From: SMWC01 sp045561055
GTDB lineage: Bacteria; Pseudomonadota; Gammaproteobacteria; Steroidobacterales; Rariloculaceae
NCBI GenBank assembly: GCA_045561055.1
Contig: JBJKYL010000008.1
Span: forward strand, 1-21,791
DNA: 21,791 nt
Reading direction: 5' to 3'
In this document: positions 1-8,383 of the stretch, in pieces
How positions within the stretch are numbered: the stretch's first letter is position 1
Layout: each line of letters starts with the position of its first letter
Program-made: the position numbers and the translations under genes
The notes under the pieces: model-generated
Databases searched by the model: none
What the model saw: only the letters and a program-made list of their open reading frames with translations
Told to the model about the DNA's origin: nothing

Positions 1-711
1 CTGCCCGCCGACGCTGTTGCGTTTGTAAAGCGTCGTTCGGGCGAGTTTTTCGAGCTGAATTTTGATCGTGACTTAGAGCCCTATCTGTCGGAGTTCGGTG
101 AGGTACCATTACCCCCGTATATAGACCGCGCGTCGACATCTGCGGATGTCTCGCGCTATCAGACGATCTTTGCACGTGAGCTAGGTGCTGTCGCGGCTCC
201 TACAGCGGGATTGCACTTCGATACTGCACTCCTAACACAACTTGGTGAAAAAGGAGTAGATCATGCCTTTATTACGTTGCATGTCGGTGCTGGAACGTTC
301 ATGCCTGTGCGCGCGAAGCGAATAGAAGATCACCGAATGCATCGGGAGCGCGTTGCGGTGACTCAGAATCTATGCGACCGAATAGAGGAGACCCACGCAG
401 CGGGTGGCCGAGTTATCGCGGTCGGGACGACGAGTGTGCGTGCGTTGGAGAGTGCAGCGCTTGGTGGACGCCTAGCTCCATTCGATGCGGAGACTGACTT
501 GTTCATTTATCCTGGTTTCCAGTTTCAGGTTGTCGATGCGATTGTGACCAATTTTCATCTGCCCGAGTCGTCGCTACTTATGCTTGTAAGCGCTTTTGCT
601 AACCGTGAGTATGTTCTTGCCGCCTACGCGCATGCTATCGATGAGCGTTACCGTTTTTTTAGCTATGGTGACGCCATGTTTCTGACCCGCCCGGGGCAAA
701 GCACTAAGTGA
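1..711 (+). CDS. queA: S-adenosylmethionine:tRNA ribosyltransferase-isomerase QueA (5'-partial)
   Basis: QueA transfers and isomerises the ribose of S-adenosylmethionine onto preQ1 at tRNA position 34, giving epoxyqueuosine in the cytoplasm. The reading frame is open from the first base of the window, so the N-terminal part of the gene lies upstream. An internal ATG at 211 is not the real start, because clear QueA sequence precedes it (LPPYIDR, GAVAAPTAGLHF). Other family motifs visible are TLHVGAGTF, GTTSVRALESA, the YPGFQFQVVDA block, TNFHLPES and the terminal RFFSYGDAMF. The C-terminus is at its usual place just after that motif. The stop codon overlaps the GTG start of tgt by 4 nt (GTGA), so the two queuosine genes are probably translationally coupled. 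The identification rests on near-continuous similarity to the E. coli protein as I remember it. Confidence 0.97.
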   Translation: MPADAVAFVKRRSGEFFELNFDRDLEPYLSEFGEVPLPPYIDRASTSADVSRYQTIFARELGAVAAPTAGLHFDTALLTQLGEKGVDHAFITLHVGAGTFMPVRAKRIEDHRMHRERVAVTQNLCDRIEETHAAGGRVIAVGTTSVRALESAALGGRLAPFDAETDLFIYPGFQFQVVDAIVTNFHLPESSLLMLVSAFANREYVLAAYAHAIDERYRFFSYGDAMFLTRPGQSTK

Positions 712-1832
712 AATTCGAGCGGTTGAACAACGATAGCATTGCCCGCCGCGGACGATTGATCTTCCGGCGCGGCGTAGTTGAAACGCCGGCGTTCATGCCT
801 GTGGGTACCTACGGTAGTGTCAAAGCGATGATGCCAGAGGAGCTGCGCGGAGTCGGTAGTCAAATTATTCTCGGTAACACGTTTCATCTCATGCTAAGGC
901 CTGGTACTGACGTCATTGTCGCTCACGGCGGATTGCACAGTTTCATGAACTGGGATGGGCCCATATTGACCGATTCTGGCGGATTTCAGGTTTTCAGCCT
1001 CAAATCTCTGCGCGAAATCACTGAAGAGGGGGTAGAGTTTAGATCGCCGATTAACGGTGACCTCGTAAAATTAACACCGGAACGATCTATCCAAGTACAG
1101 CACGCACTCGATGCTGATGTCGTGATGGTATTTGACGAATGTACACCGTATCCGGTCAATGCAAATTCCGCGAAACTTTCCATGGAGCTGTCGATACGAT
1201 GGGCGCGGCGCAGTCGCGACGCATTCGACCGGATTAAGGACGGCGGCGACGCTGATACGGCGTTGTTCGGTATCGTACAAGGGGGAATCTACGCGGATCT
1301 TCGGCAGGCATCCCTGCACGGACTGACCGAGATCGGTTTCGATGGCTATGCGCTGGGCGGTTTGGCTGTAGGTGAGTCTGAAGAAGAGCGACTGGAGGTG
1401 CTCGAAGGAATCGAACCAGCTATGCCGGTAAATCAACCACGCTATCTAATGGGTGTCGGTACGCCTGGCGACCTAATAAAGGCTGTGGCACGGGGTATGG
1501 ATTTGTTCGATTGTGTGATACCGACACGGCATGCCCGAAATGGGCAGCTATTTACAAGCGTTGGCAAGATTAATCTGCGCAATAGCTGCTTCCGGGACGA
1601 TACTCGGCCAGCGGATCCTAACTGTGAATGCAATACCTGCCAGCATTATAGTCGTGCCTATCTCAGCCATCTGCATCGCTGTAACGAGATTCTCGGCGCG
1701 CGGTTAGCGACCCTACACAATCTGCACTATTACCAAACGCTTATGGCTGATATTCGCTGTGCGATTGCGGCCGAGCAGTTTCACGCGTTTATGGCGGCGA
1801 GGCTAAACACATTCGAGTCCGTCGATAGCTAG
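708..1832 (+). CDS. tgt: tRNA-guanine transglycosylase Tgt
   Basis: Tgt exchanges guanine-34 of GUN-anticodon tRNAs for preQ1, the step before QueA. The 374 residues match the usual bacterial length of about 375. The catalytic landmarks are present: the general-base aspartate D89 in TDSGGFQ, the nucleophile D268 in FDCVIPTR, and the QGG(I) loop near 191-194. The zinc site is formed by C306, C308, C311 and H337. The start is a GTG overlapping the queA stop by 4 nt. No strong ribosome binding site precedes it, which fits coupling to queA. Residue numbers were counted here; catalytic roles are transferred from the Zymomonas and E. coli enzymes. Confidence 0.98.
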   Translation: MKFERLNNDSIARRGRLIFRRGVVETPAFMPVGTYGSVKAMMPEELRGVGSQIILGNTFHLMLRPGTDVIVAHGGLHSFMNWDGPILTDSGGFQVFSLKSLREITEEGVEFRSPINGDLVKLTPERSIQVQHALDADVVMVFDECTPYPVNANSAKLSMELSIRWARRSRDAFDRIKDGGDADTALFGIVQGGIYADLRQASLHGLTEIGFDGYALGGLAVGESEEERLEVLEGIEPAMPVNQPRYLMGVGTPGDLIKAVARGMDLFDCVIPTRHARNGQLFTSVGKINLRNSCFRDDTRPADPNCECNTCQHYSRAYLSHLHRCNEILGARLATLHNLHYYQTLMADIRCAIAAEQFHAFMAARLNTFESVDS

Positions 1833-1912
1833 GACTCGGGGCACGAAATAGTATTAAGCTATGCCATAATAGCCCGCTTTGTAGCGCGAACCGCGCGTTA
1901 AACGATTGAGAT

Positions 1913-2236
1913 ATGGATTTATTTATCAGTACAGCCTGGGCCCAAGGTGGCGCGCAATCCGATCCGTTCATGAGTTTTCTGCCTCTCATCATCATTTTTG
2001 CGTTGTTCTACTTTATGCTGATTCGGCCGCAGAACAAGCGTCAGAAAGAACATCGTGAGATGGTTGCAGCACTAGAGAAAGGTCAGGAAGTTGTTACCGG
2101 TGGTGGTGTTCTCGGTAAGGTGGCAGAGGTCAGTGAACTTTGGGTGACGGTAGTAGTTGCTAATGGAGTCGAGCTTAAAGTTCAGAAAAGTACGATTACA
2201 GCGCTAATGCCTAAAGACACTATAAAAAACGCCTGA
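1913..2236 (+). CDS. yajC: Sec translocase accessory subunit YajC
   Basis: YajC is a small inner-membrane protein that associates with SecD-SecF and SecYEG. The 107-residue product has a short periplasmic N-terminus. One hydrophobic helix at about residues 20-38 (LPLIIIFALFYFMLI) is followed by RPQNKRQKEH and a soluble basic C-terminal domain with TGGGVLGKV. This is the standard YajC layout. It sits 80 nt after tgt and 13 nt before secD, the usual queA-tgt-yajC-secD-secF order. The ribosome binding site is weak (GAG two bases before the ATG), but the start is supported by alignment with E. coli YajC. A CATAAT at 1865-1870 could be a -10 box, but I see no matching -35. Confidence 0.97.
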   Translation: MDLFISTAWAQGGAQSDPFMSFLPLIIIFALFYFMLIRPQNKRQKEHREMVAALEKGQEVVTGGGVLGKVAEVSELWVTVVVANGVELKVQKSTITALMPKDTIKNA

Positions 2237-2249
2237 AAAGGTACGCAGT

Positions 2250-4103
2250 ATGAATCGTTATCCCACTTGGAAAAATCTTCTCGTCGCTTGCGTTGTCTTT
2301 GCTGGAATTTTTCTCGCCATCCCAAATTTATTCGGTGACGACCCTGCACTACAGATCACCCGTGAAGATGGTAGCCCAATGTCAGAGCTGACGGTGTCGG
2401 CGATCCGATCGGCACTCGATGAGCAAAATATCGAGTTCCTATCAGCGGAGATCGACGGTGACGCTACCGTTGTTAGATTTCCCGACGTTAGTCAACAGCT
2501 ACTTGCGAGTGGATCTTTGGACGACGTATTGCCGATTCATGTCGTCGCGCTGACGTTAGCACCGAGAACGCCAGCGTTGCTGCGTACGATGGGTCTGCAG
2601 CCAATGAGTCTTGGGCTCGATTTGCGTGGAGGCGTACATTTCCTTTATCAGGTTGATCTTGAGACGGCACTTCAGCAATACCTCGAGAGTACAGAGGCTT
2701 CATTGCGTACAAGTCTCAGAGAGGCTGATATTCGCAACCGTATAACGCTTATTGGTGACACGCTCGATGTTCCGATTCTCGAGCCCGAGAAAGTTGGTGC
2801 GGCTGAGGAATTAATCCGCAGATTGGACCCTATGCTGATTGTCACGTCGGGTGCGCGCAACGGCGAGTCGGGTTTCCAGATTCAATTATCTGACGTCCAA
2901 GTTACGGAGCGGCAGAACTTCGCCATCGAGCAGAATACGGTTACGTTACGCAACCGCGTCAACGAGCTTGGGGTGGCCGAGCCGGTTGTGCAGCGCCAGG
3001 GATTGAATCGCATTGTTGTGCAACTCCCTGGTGTTCAGGATCCCGCTCAGGCGGAGCGGATCCTCGGGGCAACGGCGACGCTGGAGTTCCGTCTCGTGGA
3101 CACTGAGAACGATGCCTTTGCGGCACAGGCGAACGGTCGGCCGCCTTTAAATTCGCTTTTGCGAGAGCGAACCGATGGGTCCCCCGTTTTGTTGCGTCGG
3201 GACCTCATCGTGTCGGGTGATCAACTGACCGACGCCAGGTTTGTTTATTCCCAGGGTCTTCCAGCCGTAAACGTGCGGTTGAACGCTCAGGGCGCGAGCC
3301 GCATGCTCGATACCACGCAGGCGAACTTGAATCGGCCGATGGGAATCCTCTATATCGAAGAGAAACCTGAGATAGTTGTCCGTAACGGTGAAGAGATGAT
3401 TACCACTACTCGGGAAGAGACGGTCATTAATACTGCGACTATCCGCGGCGTGTTCTCTAGTAGTTTCGAGATTACCGGTCTTACGCCGTTCGAAGGTCAG
3501 GATTTGGCGCTGCTGCTGCGCGCGGGTGCGCTGGCAACGCCGATAATTAAGGTGGAAGAGCGAACTATTGGCCCAAGTCTCGGCCAAGATAATATCGAGA
3601 AGGGTCGTGCGGCTGTTCTGATCGGTTTCGTTTTGGTAGTCATCTTTATGGCGTTTCACTATCGCGTATTCGGTTTGGTTGCAGACGTGGCTCTGTTTGC
3701 TAACCTGGTGCTGATTATTGCGCTGCTCTCGCTGCTGCAAGCTTCATTAACGCTGCCAGGTATCGCCGGTATCGTCTTGACCGTTGGTATGGCGGTTGAT
3801 GCTAATGTGCTGATATTTGAGCGTATAAAAGAAGAATTGGCGAACGGTAACTCTCCACAGGCCAGTATTCGCGGCGGTTACGAAAAAGCTTTCTCGACGA
3901 TCGCTGATGCCAATATTACAACTTTGATCGCGGCCATGGTTTTGTTCTCGTTCGGTACTGGGCCGGTTAAGGGTTTCGCGGTTACGCTGGCATTGGGAAT
4001 AATAACCTCGATGTTTACTGCGATACTTGGTACGCGTGCGTTGATTAACTTAATTTACGGTTATCGTCAGGTGCCCGTGTTAGCAATCGGTAGGCAACAC
4101 TGA
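2250..4103 (+). CDS. secD: Protein translocase subunit SecD
   Basis: SecD is an RND-related inner-membrane protein that, with SecF, uses the proton gradient to pull secreted proteins out of the SecYEG channel. The 617 residues match the E. coli length of about 615. The first transmembrane helix lies at about residues 9-29. A large periplasmic domain follows, containing the signature LGLDLRGGVHFLYQVD, and then a C-terminal block of five hydrophobic helices from about residue 455. The helix motif GMAVDANVLIFERI contains D517, the counterpart of the aspartate implicated in proton conduction. AAGG at 2238-2241 is a well-placed ribosome binding site. secF starts one base after the stop. Confidence 0.98.
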   Translation: MNRYPTWKNLLVACVVFAGIFLAIPNLFGDDPALQITREDGSPMSELTVSAIRSALDEQNIEFLSAEIDGDATVVRFPDVSQQLLASGSLDDVLPIHVVALTLAPRTPALLRTMGLQPMSLGLDLRGGVHFLYQVDLETALQQYLESTEASLRTSLREADIRNRITLIGDTLDVPILEPEKVGAAEELIRRLDPMLIVTSGARNGESGFQIQLSDVQVTERQNFAIEQNTVTLRNRVNELGVAEPVVQRQGLNRIVVQLPGVQDPAQAERILGATATLEFRLVDTENDAFAAQANGRPPLNSLLRERTDGSPVLLRRDLIVSGDQLTDARFVYSQGLPAVNVRLNAQGASRMLDTTQANLNRPMGILYIEEKPEIVVRNGEEMITTTREETVINTATIRGVFSSSFEITGLTPFEGQDLALLLRAGALATPIIKVEERTIGPSLGQDNIEKGRAAVLIGFVLVVIFMAFHYRVFGLVADVALFANLVLIIALLSLLQASLTLPGIAGIVLTVGMAVDANVLIFERIKEELANGNSPQASIRGGYEKAFSTIADANITTLIAAMVLFSFGTGPVKGFAVTLALGIITSMFTAILGTRALINLIYGYRQVPVLAIGRQH

Positions 4104-4104
4104 T

Positions 4105-5034
4105 ATGGCTCTCTTTGCCAATATGCCGGTTATTAATTTTATGGCTGGTCGCCGAGTCGCAGTTATTATCTCAGCGATAGTCCTCGTTTTGTCTTTAGGC
4201 TCTTTCATTGTCCGGGGGCTCAATTTAGGTATCGATTTTGAGGGTGGACTTCTTCTTGAAGTTGGTTACGAGGAAATTGCCGATCTTGCGGAGATACGAC
4301 TTGCGTTAGCTGAGAATGGTTTTGAGAGCCCTCAAGTACAGAACTTCGGTTCGATCTCCGACGCGTTGATTCGTCTACCGCCTCAGGAAGAGCAGGATGG
4401 CGGGGTAATCCGAGACCGCGTCTTAACAGCTCTTGCCGAACGTGATCCTACCGTTGAGTTGCGGCGAATTGAGTTTGTCGGGCCACAAGTTGGTGAGGAT
4501 CTTACCGAGCAGGGCGGCCTCGCGATGCTGATCGCTCTGATTTTGATTTTTATATACGTCATGCTTCGATTTCGATGGAAGTTTGCGGCGGGTACGGTTT
4601 CCGCTCTAGCGCATGATGTGATTATTGTGTTCGGTTTTTTCTCGATATTCGGTCTTGGTTTCGATCTAGCAGTCTTGGCTGCTGTGCTTGCGACGATCGG
4701 TTACTCGCTTAACGATACGATCGTAGTATTCGATCGCATTCGTGAAAATTTTCGTACCATGCGTCGTGGTAGCGCTGAGGAAATCATTAACGCGTCGATA
4801 AATCAGATGCTGGGCCGTACCGTGATCACGAGTATGACCACGCTGATTGTTTTGACTTCACTGTACGTTCTCGGCGGTGAAGCAGTGGCAGGATTTGCGT
4901 TAGCGTTAATTGTTGGTGTATTAGTCGGAACTTACTCCTCGATCTATATTGCCAGCGCTACAGCGCTTGCGCTCGACGTTTCACCCATCGATCTCATGCC
5001 ACCGAAACGTGAAGAAGTCGACGAGATGCCTTAA
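4105..5034 (+). CDS. secF: Protein translocase subunit SecF
   Basis: SecF is the partner of SecD in the proton-driven translocation motor. The 309-residue protein has an N-terminal helix (about 17-36), the family signature LNLGIDFEGGLLLEV, a periplasmic domain, and five further hydrophobic helices. The core of the C-terminal half carries GYSLNDTIVVFDRIREN, the SecF counterpart of the SecD proton-path helix. The ATG lies one base after the secD stop and has no clear ribosome binding site of its own, so translation is probably coupled. It is the last gene of the plus-strand queA-to-secF run and converges on suhB across 87 nt. Confidence 0.98.
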   Translation: MALFANMPVINFMAGRRVAVIISAIVLVLSLGSFIVRGLNLGIDFEGGLLLEVGYEEIADLAEIRLALAENGFESPQVQNFGSISDALIRLPPQEEQDGGVIRDRVLTALAERDPTVELRRIEFVGPQVGEDLTEQGGLAMLIALILIFIYVMLRFRWKFAAGTVSALAHDVIIVFGFFSIFGLGFDLAVLAAVLATIGYSLNDTIVVFDRIRENFRTMRRGSAEEIINASINQMLGRTVITSMTTLIVLTSLYVLGGEAVAGFALALIVGVLVGTYSSIYIASATALALDVSPIDLMPPKREEVDEMP

Positions 5035-5121
5035 TTTTTAGGCTTGATCGTGGTCAGGTGCTGGTTCCACTAGGAATAAGTGATAGGTCTTTCACAATTT
5101 CTTCTCGAGACTAGGTGTTTA

Positions 5122-5922
5122 TTAGCGCTTGATGAGGTTACCGGCATGCGGGGCAAGTAGCTTCGATAATGCGGCATAGATTTTCGGGGTTCCTGCAATA
5201 ACGTTACCGGTCTGGAGATACCCATCGCTTCCCTGAAAGTCGCTGATTCGACCGCCGGCCTCCTTAATCAGTAGGGCACCAGCTGCGATATCCCAGATAT
5301 TCAAACCAATTTCCCAAAAGCCATCAACACGTCCGGAGGCTAGATAGCATAAGTCTAGCGCCGCAGATCCTGGCCGTCTGATGCCTGAGGAGGCCGTGAT
5401 GACGGACTTCAGCATTGCAAGATATTCTTCGAGGTGCTCCATATTCTTGCTGTAAGGAAATCCGGTCGCGATCAGCGAATGCTGCATGTTCACGCGCCGG
5501 CTAACACGAATTTTCCGGCCGTCTAGTTGTGCCCCCTGGCCACGGCTTGCTGAAAATATTTCCTGTCGTAACGGATCGTAAACAACGCCGTGTTCTAGCT
5601 GACCTTTATAAGCGACAGCGATCGAAACCGAGAACACCGGAAAACCATGCATGAAGTTAGTTGTGCCGTCGAGAGGATCGATGATCCATTGATACTCGTG
5701 AGAGCCTTGCTGACCTCGCTCTTCAGCCAGTATAGAGTGCTCGGGATAATGATCCTGAATTACCTCGATGATAGCTTCCTCGGCTTGATAATCGACCTCA
5801 GTCACGTACTCGTTGCGGCTTTTTTCTGTGACTTCTAGCGCCTCGAGCTGATTAAGTCGCCGAATCATGAGCTCGCCTGCCCGCCGGGCAGCACGTACTG
5901 CGATATTAACCATACCGTGCAT
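5122..5922 (-). CDS. suhB: Inositol-1-monophosphatase family protein SuhB
   Basis: This is a metal-dependent phosphatase of the inositol monophosphatase family. In E. coli the SuhB orthologue also acts in Nus-factor ribosomal RNA antitermination. The 266 residues match the family. Metal and substrate motifs are intact: the EE pair at 67-68, IDPLDGTTNF at 81-90 (D82, D85, G86, T87), and WDIAAG at 210-215 carrying the third acidic ligand D211. The N-terminus MHGMVNIAVRAARRAG resembles E. coli SuhB (MHPMLNIAVRAAR), which supports the ATG at 5922 over the internal methionine at codon 4. It lies alone on the minus strand between secF and trmJ. Which role dominates in this host cannot be read from sequence. 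Confidence 0.96.
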   Translation of the reverse strand: MHGMVNIAVRAARRAGELMIRRLNQLEALEVTEKSRNEYVTEVDYQAEEAIIEVIQDHYPEHSILAEERGQQGSHEYQWIIDPLDGTTNFMHGFPVFSVSIAVAYKGQLEHGVVYDPLRQEIFSASRGQGAQLDGRKIRVSRRVNMQHSLIATGFPYSKNMEHLEEYLAMLKSVITASSGIRRPGSAALDLCYLASGRVDGFWEIGLNIWDIAAGALLIKEAGGRISDFQGSDGYLQTGNVIAGTPKIYAALSKLLAPHAGNLIKR

Positions 5923-6030
5923 ATTGGTGTTCTTTTTACCGTTGAGCCTTAGGTTAAGCAGGAGAGTCTGCTACGTGAGGGTAGAATACTCCTTTATTCG
6001 GAACAAATTGTCATTACCGCAATTGTAGTC
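5923..6030. other. Divergent suhB/trmJ intergenic region
   Basis: This 108-nt stretch separates the divergent suhB and trmJ genes, so it must carry at least one promoter in each direction. On the plus strand, TAGAAT at 5982-5987 is the best -10-like hexamer ahead of trmJ, but no good -35 sits 16-18 nt upstream. A short inverted repeat (AGCAG at 5957-5961, CTGCT at 5968-5972) lies upstream of it. No ribosome binding site is evident directly before the trmJ ATG. The assignment is tentative. Confidence 0.3.
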
Positions 6031-6783
6031 ATGTTATTAAAAATACGTATCGTTCTCGTTGAGACTTCTCATCCAGGTAACATTGGCGCTAGTGCTCGCG
6101 CGATGAAGACAATGGGTTTCGAAGATCTCGTGTTGGTAGCGCCAGGGAAATTCCCGTGCGCAGAAGCGACAACTCGTGCTTCGGGAGCCGACGACATATT
6201 ATCGCGCGCACGTGTTGTCGGGACATTGGGTGAAGCGGTAGCTGATTGCGGTTTTGTGGTCGGGGCTAGTGCCCGTTCACGGAGTCTGCCCTGGCCCACA
6301 GTTGATCCGCGTGCCTGTGCAAGAATCGTTGTGAGGAAAGCGGTTGAGACGACGGTGGCAATCGTTTTTGGCCCCGAGCATTCTGGACTCACGAACGAGG
6401 ATCTTGGACGTTGCCAACAACTTGTAAAGATTCCGACGACCGCACATTACTCGTCGCTGAATCTAGCGATGGCAGTACAGGTCCTTTGTTACGAGCTTAG
6501 AATGGTCGGTAATGACGGCGGTGGTATAGGGGCTCCAAACGCACCCGACCCCGATGTCGTGCCGCCGGCCACAGCCGACGAGCTCAATAGTTTCCATATG
6601 TATCTAGAAGATTTGTTGACGGAAGTTGGTTTTTTAAAAACTAACCATTCCAAACAGCTTAAACTCAGGCTCAGGCGGATTCTTCATCGCGCAGGGTTAG
6701 ATCAGGTTGAAATGAATATTCTGCGCGGCGCGCTTTCGGCATTAGATCCTCGGTCACCGCGCGAGGAAGGAACCCGCAAATGA
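6031..6783 (+). CDS. trmJ: tRNA (cytidine/uridine-32-2'-O-)-methyltransferase TrmJ
   Basis: TrmJ is a SPOUT-class, SAM-dependent enzyme that 2'-O-methylates position 32 of the tRNA anticodon loop. The 250 residues compare with about 246 in E. coli. The N-terminal motif ETSHPGNIGASARAMKTMG (residues 11-29) contains the conserved Asn17 and Arg23. FGPEHSGLTNEDL (113-125) and SSLNLAMAVQVLCYEL (141-156) form the trefoil-knot cofactor site. The C-terminus ends in the typical MNILRGALSALD helix. As in E. coli, it stands directly before iscS; here the stop overlaps the desulfurase start by 4 nt (ATGA), which indicates coupling. No ribosome binding site is obvious, but the start aligns with the E. coli N-terminus. 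Confidence 0.96.
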   Translation: MLLKIRIVLVETSHPGNIGASARAMKTMGFEDLVLVAPGKFPCAEATTRASGADDILSRARVVGTLGEAVADCGFVVGASARSRSLPWPTVDPRACARIVVRKAVETTVAIVFGPEHSGLTNEDLGRCQQLVKIPTTAHYSSLNLAMAVQVLCYELRMVGNDGGGIGAPNAPDPDVVPPATADELNSFHMYLEDLLTEVGFLKTNHSKQLKLRLRRILHRAGLDQVEMNILRGALSALDPRSPREEGTRK

Positions 6784-7946
6784 CTGAACGCCGCATTTAC
6801 CTGGATTATGCTGCTACCACACCCGTTGACCCCAATGTGGCGGCTGTGATGCGAGAATGTCTCGAATCTGATGGAGTCTTCGCGAACCCTTCGTCGTCTC
6901 ATGCGTTAGGTAAACGCGCGCGTACGCGGGTCGAAGAAGCTCGAGCGATGATTGCGGCACGAGTAGGTGCGGCGACGGAAACGATTTCGTTTACTTCAGG
7001 TGCAACGGAATCAGACAACCTTGCTATTCAGGGTACGATGTTAGCTAATCGTCATAAGGGTCAGCATTTGATTACGTCGATTACAGAACACAAGGCGGTG
7101 CTGGATACAGCTATCGCTCTCGAAAAACAGGGGTTCGACGTTACCTATCTGACTTGTGGTGATGATGGTCGTATCTCCTTGGATCAGGTGGCGGATGCGA
7201 TCAGGAATGACACAACGTTGGTGTCGTTAATGCACGTTAATAATGAAACCGGGGTCCTCCAGGATATTGGTGCTATCGGTGAACTATGCCGGTCCCGGGG
7301 CGTATTGGTTCATGTCGACGCAGCTCAGAGCATCGGTAAGGTACCGGTGCCATTAGATGAGTGGGAGGTTGATGTTGTTGCTTTAACGGCGCATAAAGTC
7401 TACGGGCCTAAAGGTATAGGCGCACTGTATGCGCGACCGGGCACGAAACTCATGCCACTTCTCCATGGCGGTGCTCAGGTTGGAGGGGACCGTGCGGGAA
7501 CTCTTGCGACACATCAGATTGTAGGTATGGGGCGTGCCTACGAATTGGCGGATACAGCAACCGAGGCACCGAAGCTTGCAGCTCTTCGTGACCGACTTTG
7601 GTCAGGCTTGAGCGCAATCGACGGCGTTCGTCTCAATGGGCACCCGACCGAGTGTTCGCCGCACCTGCTCAATGTGGCTTTTTCTGGCGTAGACGGTGAG
7701 AGTTTGCGTCTCGGTATTGCTGATATCGCGGTTTCAGCGGGAGCCGCCTGCGACTCAGCTACACCGGAGGCTTCTCATGTGCTAAGTGCTTTGGGTCTTA
7801 GTAATACGCTAGCCGCAAGCTCGCAGCGTTTCAGTGTCGGCCGTTTTACCTCGGAAATCGAGATTGACTATGTGATTCGGAGGGTTACGGCGGAAGTAGC
7901 ACGCTTAAGGGGTCTAGCGAATGGCATGCCGGATTGGGGGCAGTAA
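6780..7946 (+). CDS. iscS: IscS-type cysteine desulfurase
   Basis: This PLP enzyme removes sulfur from cysteine as an enzyme-bound persulfide for Fe-S cluster assembly and tRNA thiolation. The N-terminus RRIYLDYAATTPVDP is typical. The PLP lysine is K206 in TAHKVYGPKG. The cofactor-stacking histidine is H104 in TEHKAV, the PLP aspartate is D180, and the persulfide cysteine is C324 in GAACDSATPE. The protein has 388 residues against 404 in E. coli IscS. The loss is mainly C-terminal: the region after LRGL is short and ends NGMPDWGQ, lacking most of the tail on which IscU docks in E. coli. It overlaps trmJ by 4 nt and has a good ribosome binding site (AAGGA at 6767-6771). No iscR precedes it. 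Confidence 0.93.
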   Translation: MTERRIYLDYAATTPVDPNVAAVMRECLESDGVFANPSSSHALGKRARTRVEEARAMIAARVGAATETISFTSGATESDNLAIQGTMLANRHKGQHLITSITEHKAVLDTAIALEKQGFDVTYLTCGDDGRISLDQVADAIRNDTTLVSLMHVNNETGVLQDIGAIGELCRSRGVLVHVDAAQSIGKVPVPLDEWEVDVVALTAHKVYGPKGIGALYARPGTKLMPLLHGGAQVGGDRAGTLATHQIVGMGRAYELADTATEAPKLAALRDRLWSGLSAIDGVRLNGHPTECSPHLLNVAFSGVDGESLRLGIADIAVSAGAACDSATPEASHVLSALGLSNTLAASSQRFSVGRFTSEIEIDYVIRRVTAEVARLRGLANGMPDWGQ

Positions 7947-7967
7947 CTGATGTTAGATGCCAATTTA

Positions 7968-7980
7968 CGTTAAAATAACG
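7968..7980 (+). repeat. Small inverted repeat between iscS and the iscU-like gene
   Basis: A perfect 5-bp stem with a 3-nt loop (CGTTA-AAA-TAACG) lies 21 nt after the desulfurase stop and 8 nt before the next start. It has no T-tract and is AT-rich, so it is unlikely to terminate transcription. It could be a weak processing hairpin or chance. Confidence 0.2.
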
Positions 7981-7988
7981 AGCTGTGT

Positions 7989-8381
7989 ATGGATTACAGT
8001 TTGGAGGTTCAGCAGCGGTTTCACTCGCCTGAGGGAGCTGGCGAGCATACCAAAGATACGCCGGGACTAGTCGTAGGCGAAGCGGAAGATCGTACCCTGA
8101 ATGTCTGGGTACGATTTCAGGTTAGCCTCGTTGAATCAATCATACGCTCAGTTCGATATCAGGTTTTTGGCTGCCCACATATGGTGGCAGCGGCCGGATG
8201 GGTAGCGGAAGCGCTGCAAGGGCAATTACGAGATGCGCTGCGAGAACTGGATATGCATGAAATACGGGATACACTCGACGCTCCGCTGGAAAAACTAGGT
8301 AAGTTGTTGGTACTTGAGGATGCGCTGCACGCTTGCTGGCGAGCCAGCAACGCAGCGCCAACAGAAAAGAATGGAAGCTAA
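7989..8381 (+). CDS. IscU/NifU-N-like scaffold protein lacking most cluster ligands
   Basis: This 130-residue product aligns along its whole length with IscU. It begins MDYSLEVQQRFHSPEGAG (E. coli MAYSEKVIDHYENPRNVG) and ends with VLEDALHACW (E. coli LAEDAIKAAI). IscU holds its nascent cluster with three cysteines plus an aspartate and a histidine. Here the loop GAPACGD becomes GEAEDR, so the first cysteine and probably the aspartate are gone. KIHCS becomes KLGKL, so the histidine and third cysteine are gone. Only C62 in FGCPH remains. The HscA recognition motif LPPVK reads APLEK. Homology is continuous in one frame on both sides of each change, so this is not a frameshift artefact. It lies between the desulfurase and iscA. 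I infer an IscS partner that no longer builds a standard cluster, but its function is unknown. Confidence 0.82.
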   Translation: MDYSLEVQQRFHSPEGAGEHTKDTPGLVVGEAEDRTLNVWVRFQVSLVESIIRSVRYQVFGCPHMVAAAGWVAEALQGQLRDALRELDMHEIRDTLDAPLEKLGKLLVLEDALHACWRASNAAPTEKNGS

Positions 8382-8383
8382 AG

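Noticed and set aside
3147..3740. 197-codon open frame on the minus strand inside secD
   Set aside because: It is fully antisense to conserved SecD sequence, has no recognisable domain and a low-complexity polar composition; it is a shadow of secD codon use.
5035..5121. Possible bidirectional terminator between convergent secF and suhB
   Set aside because: Only stems of 4 bp or so are visible and none is followed by a clear T-tract, so no terminator can be supported.
7989..8381. Idea that the missing IscU cysteines result from a frameshift
   Set aside because: Similarity to IscU continues in the same frame immediately before and after each changed motif, so substitutions rather than frame slips explain them.
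8333..8383. Longer iscA starting at the ATG at 8333
   Set aside because: It would overlap the upstream gene by 49 nt and add 17 residues absent from IscA. The ATG at 8384 has a ribosome binding site and matches the family start.
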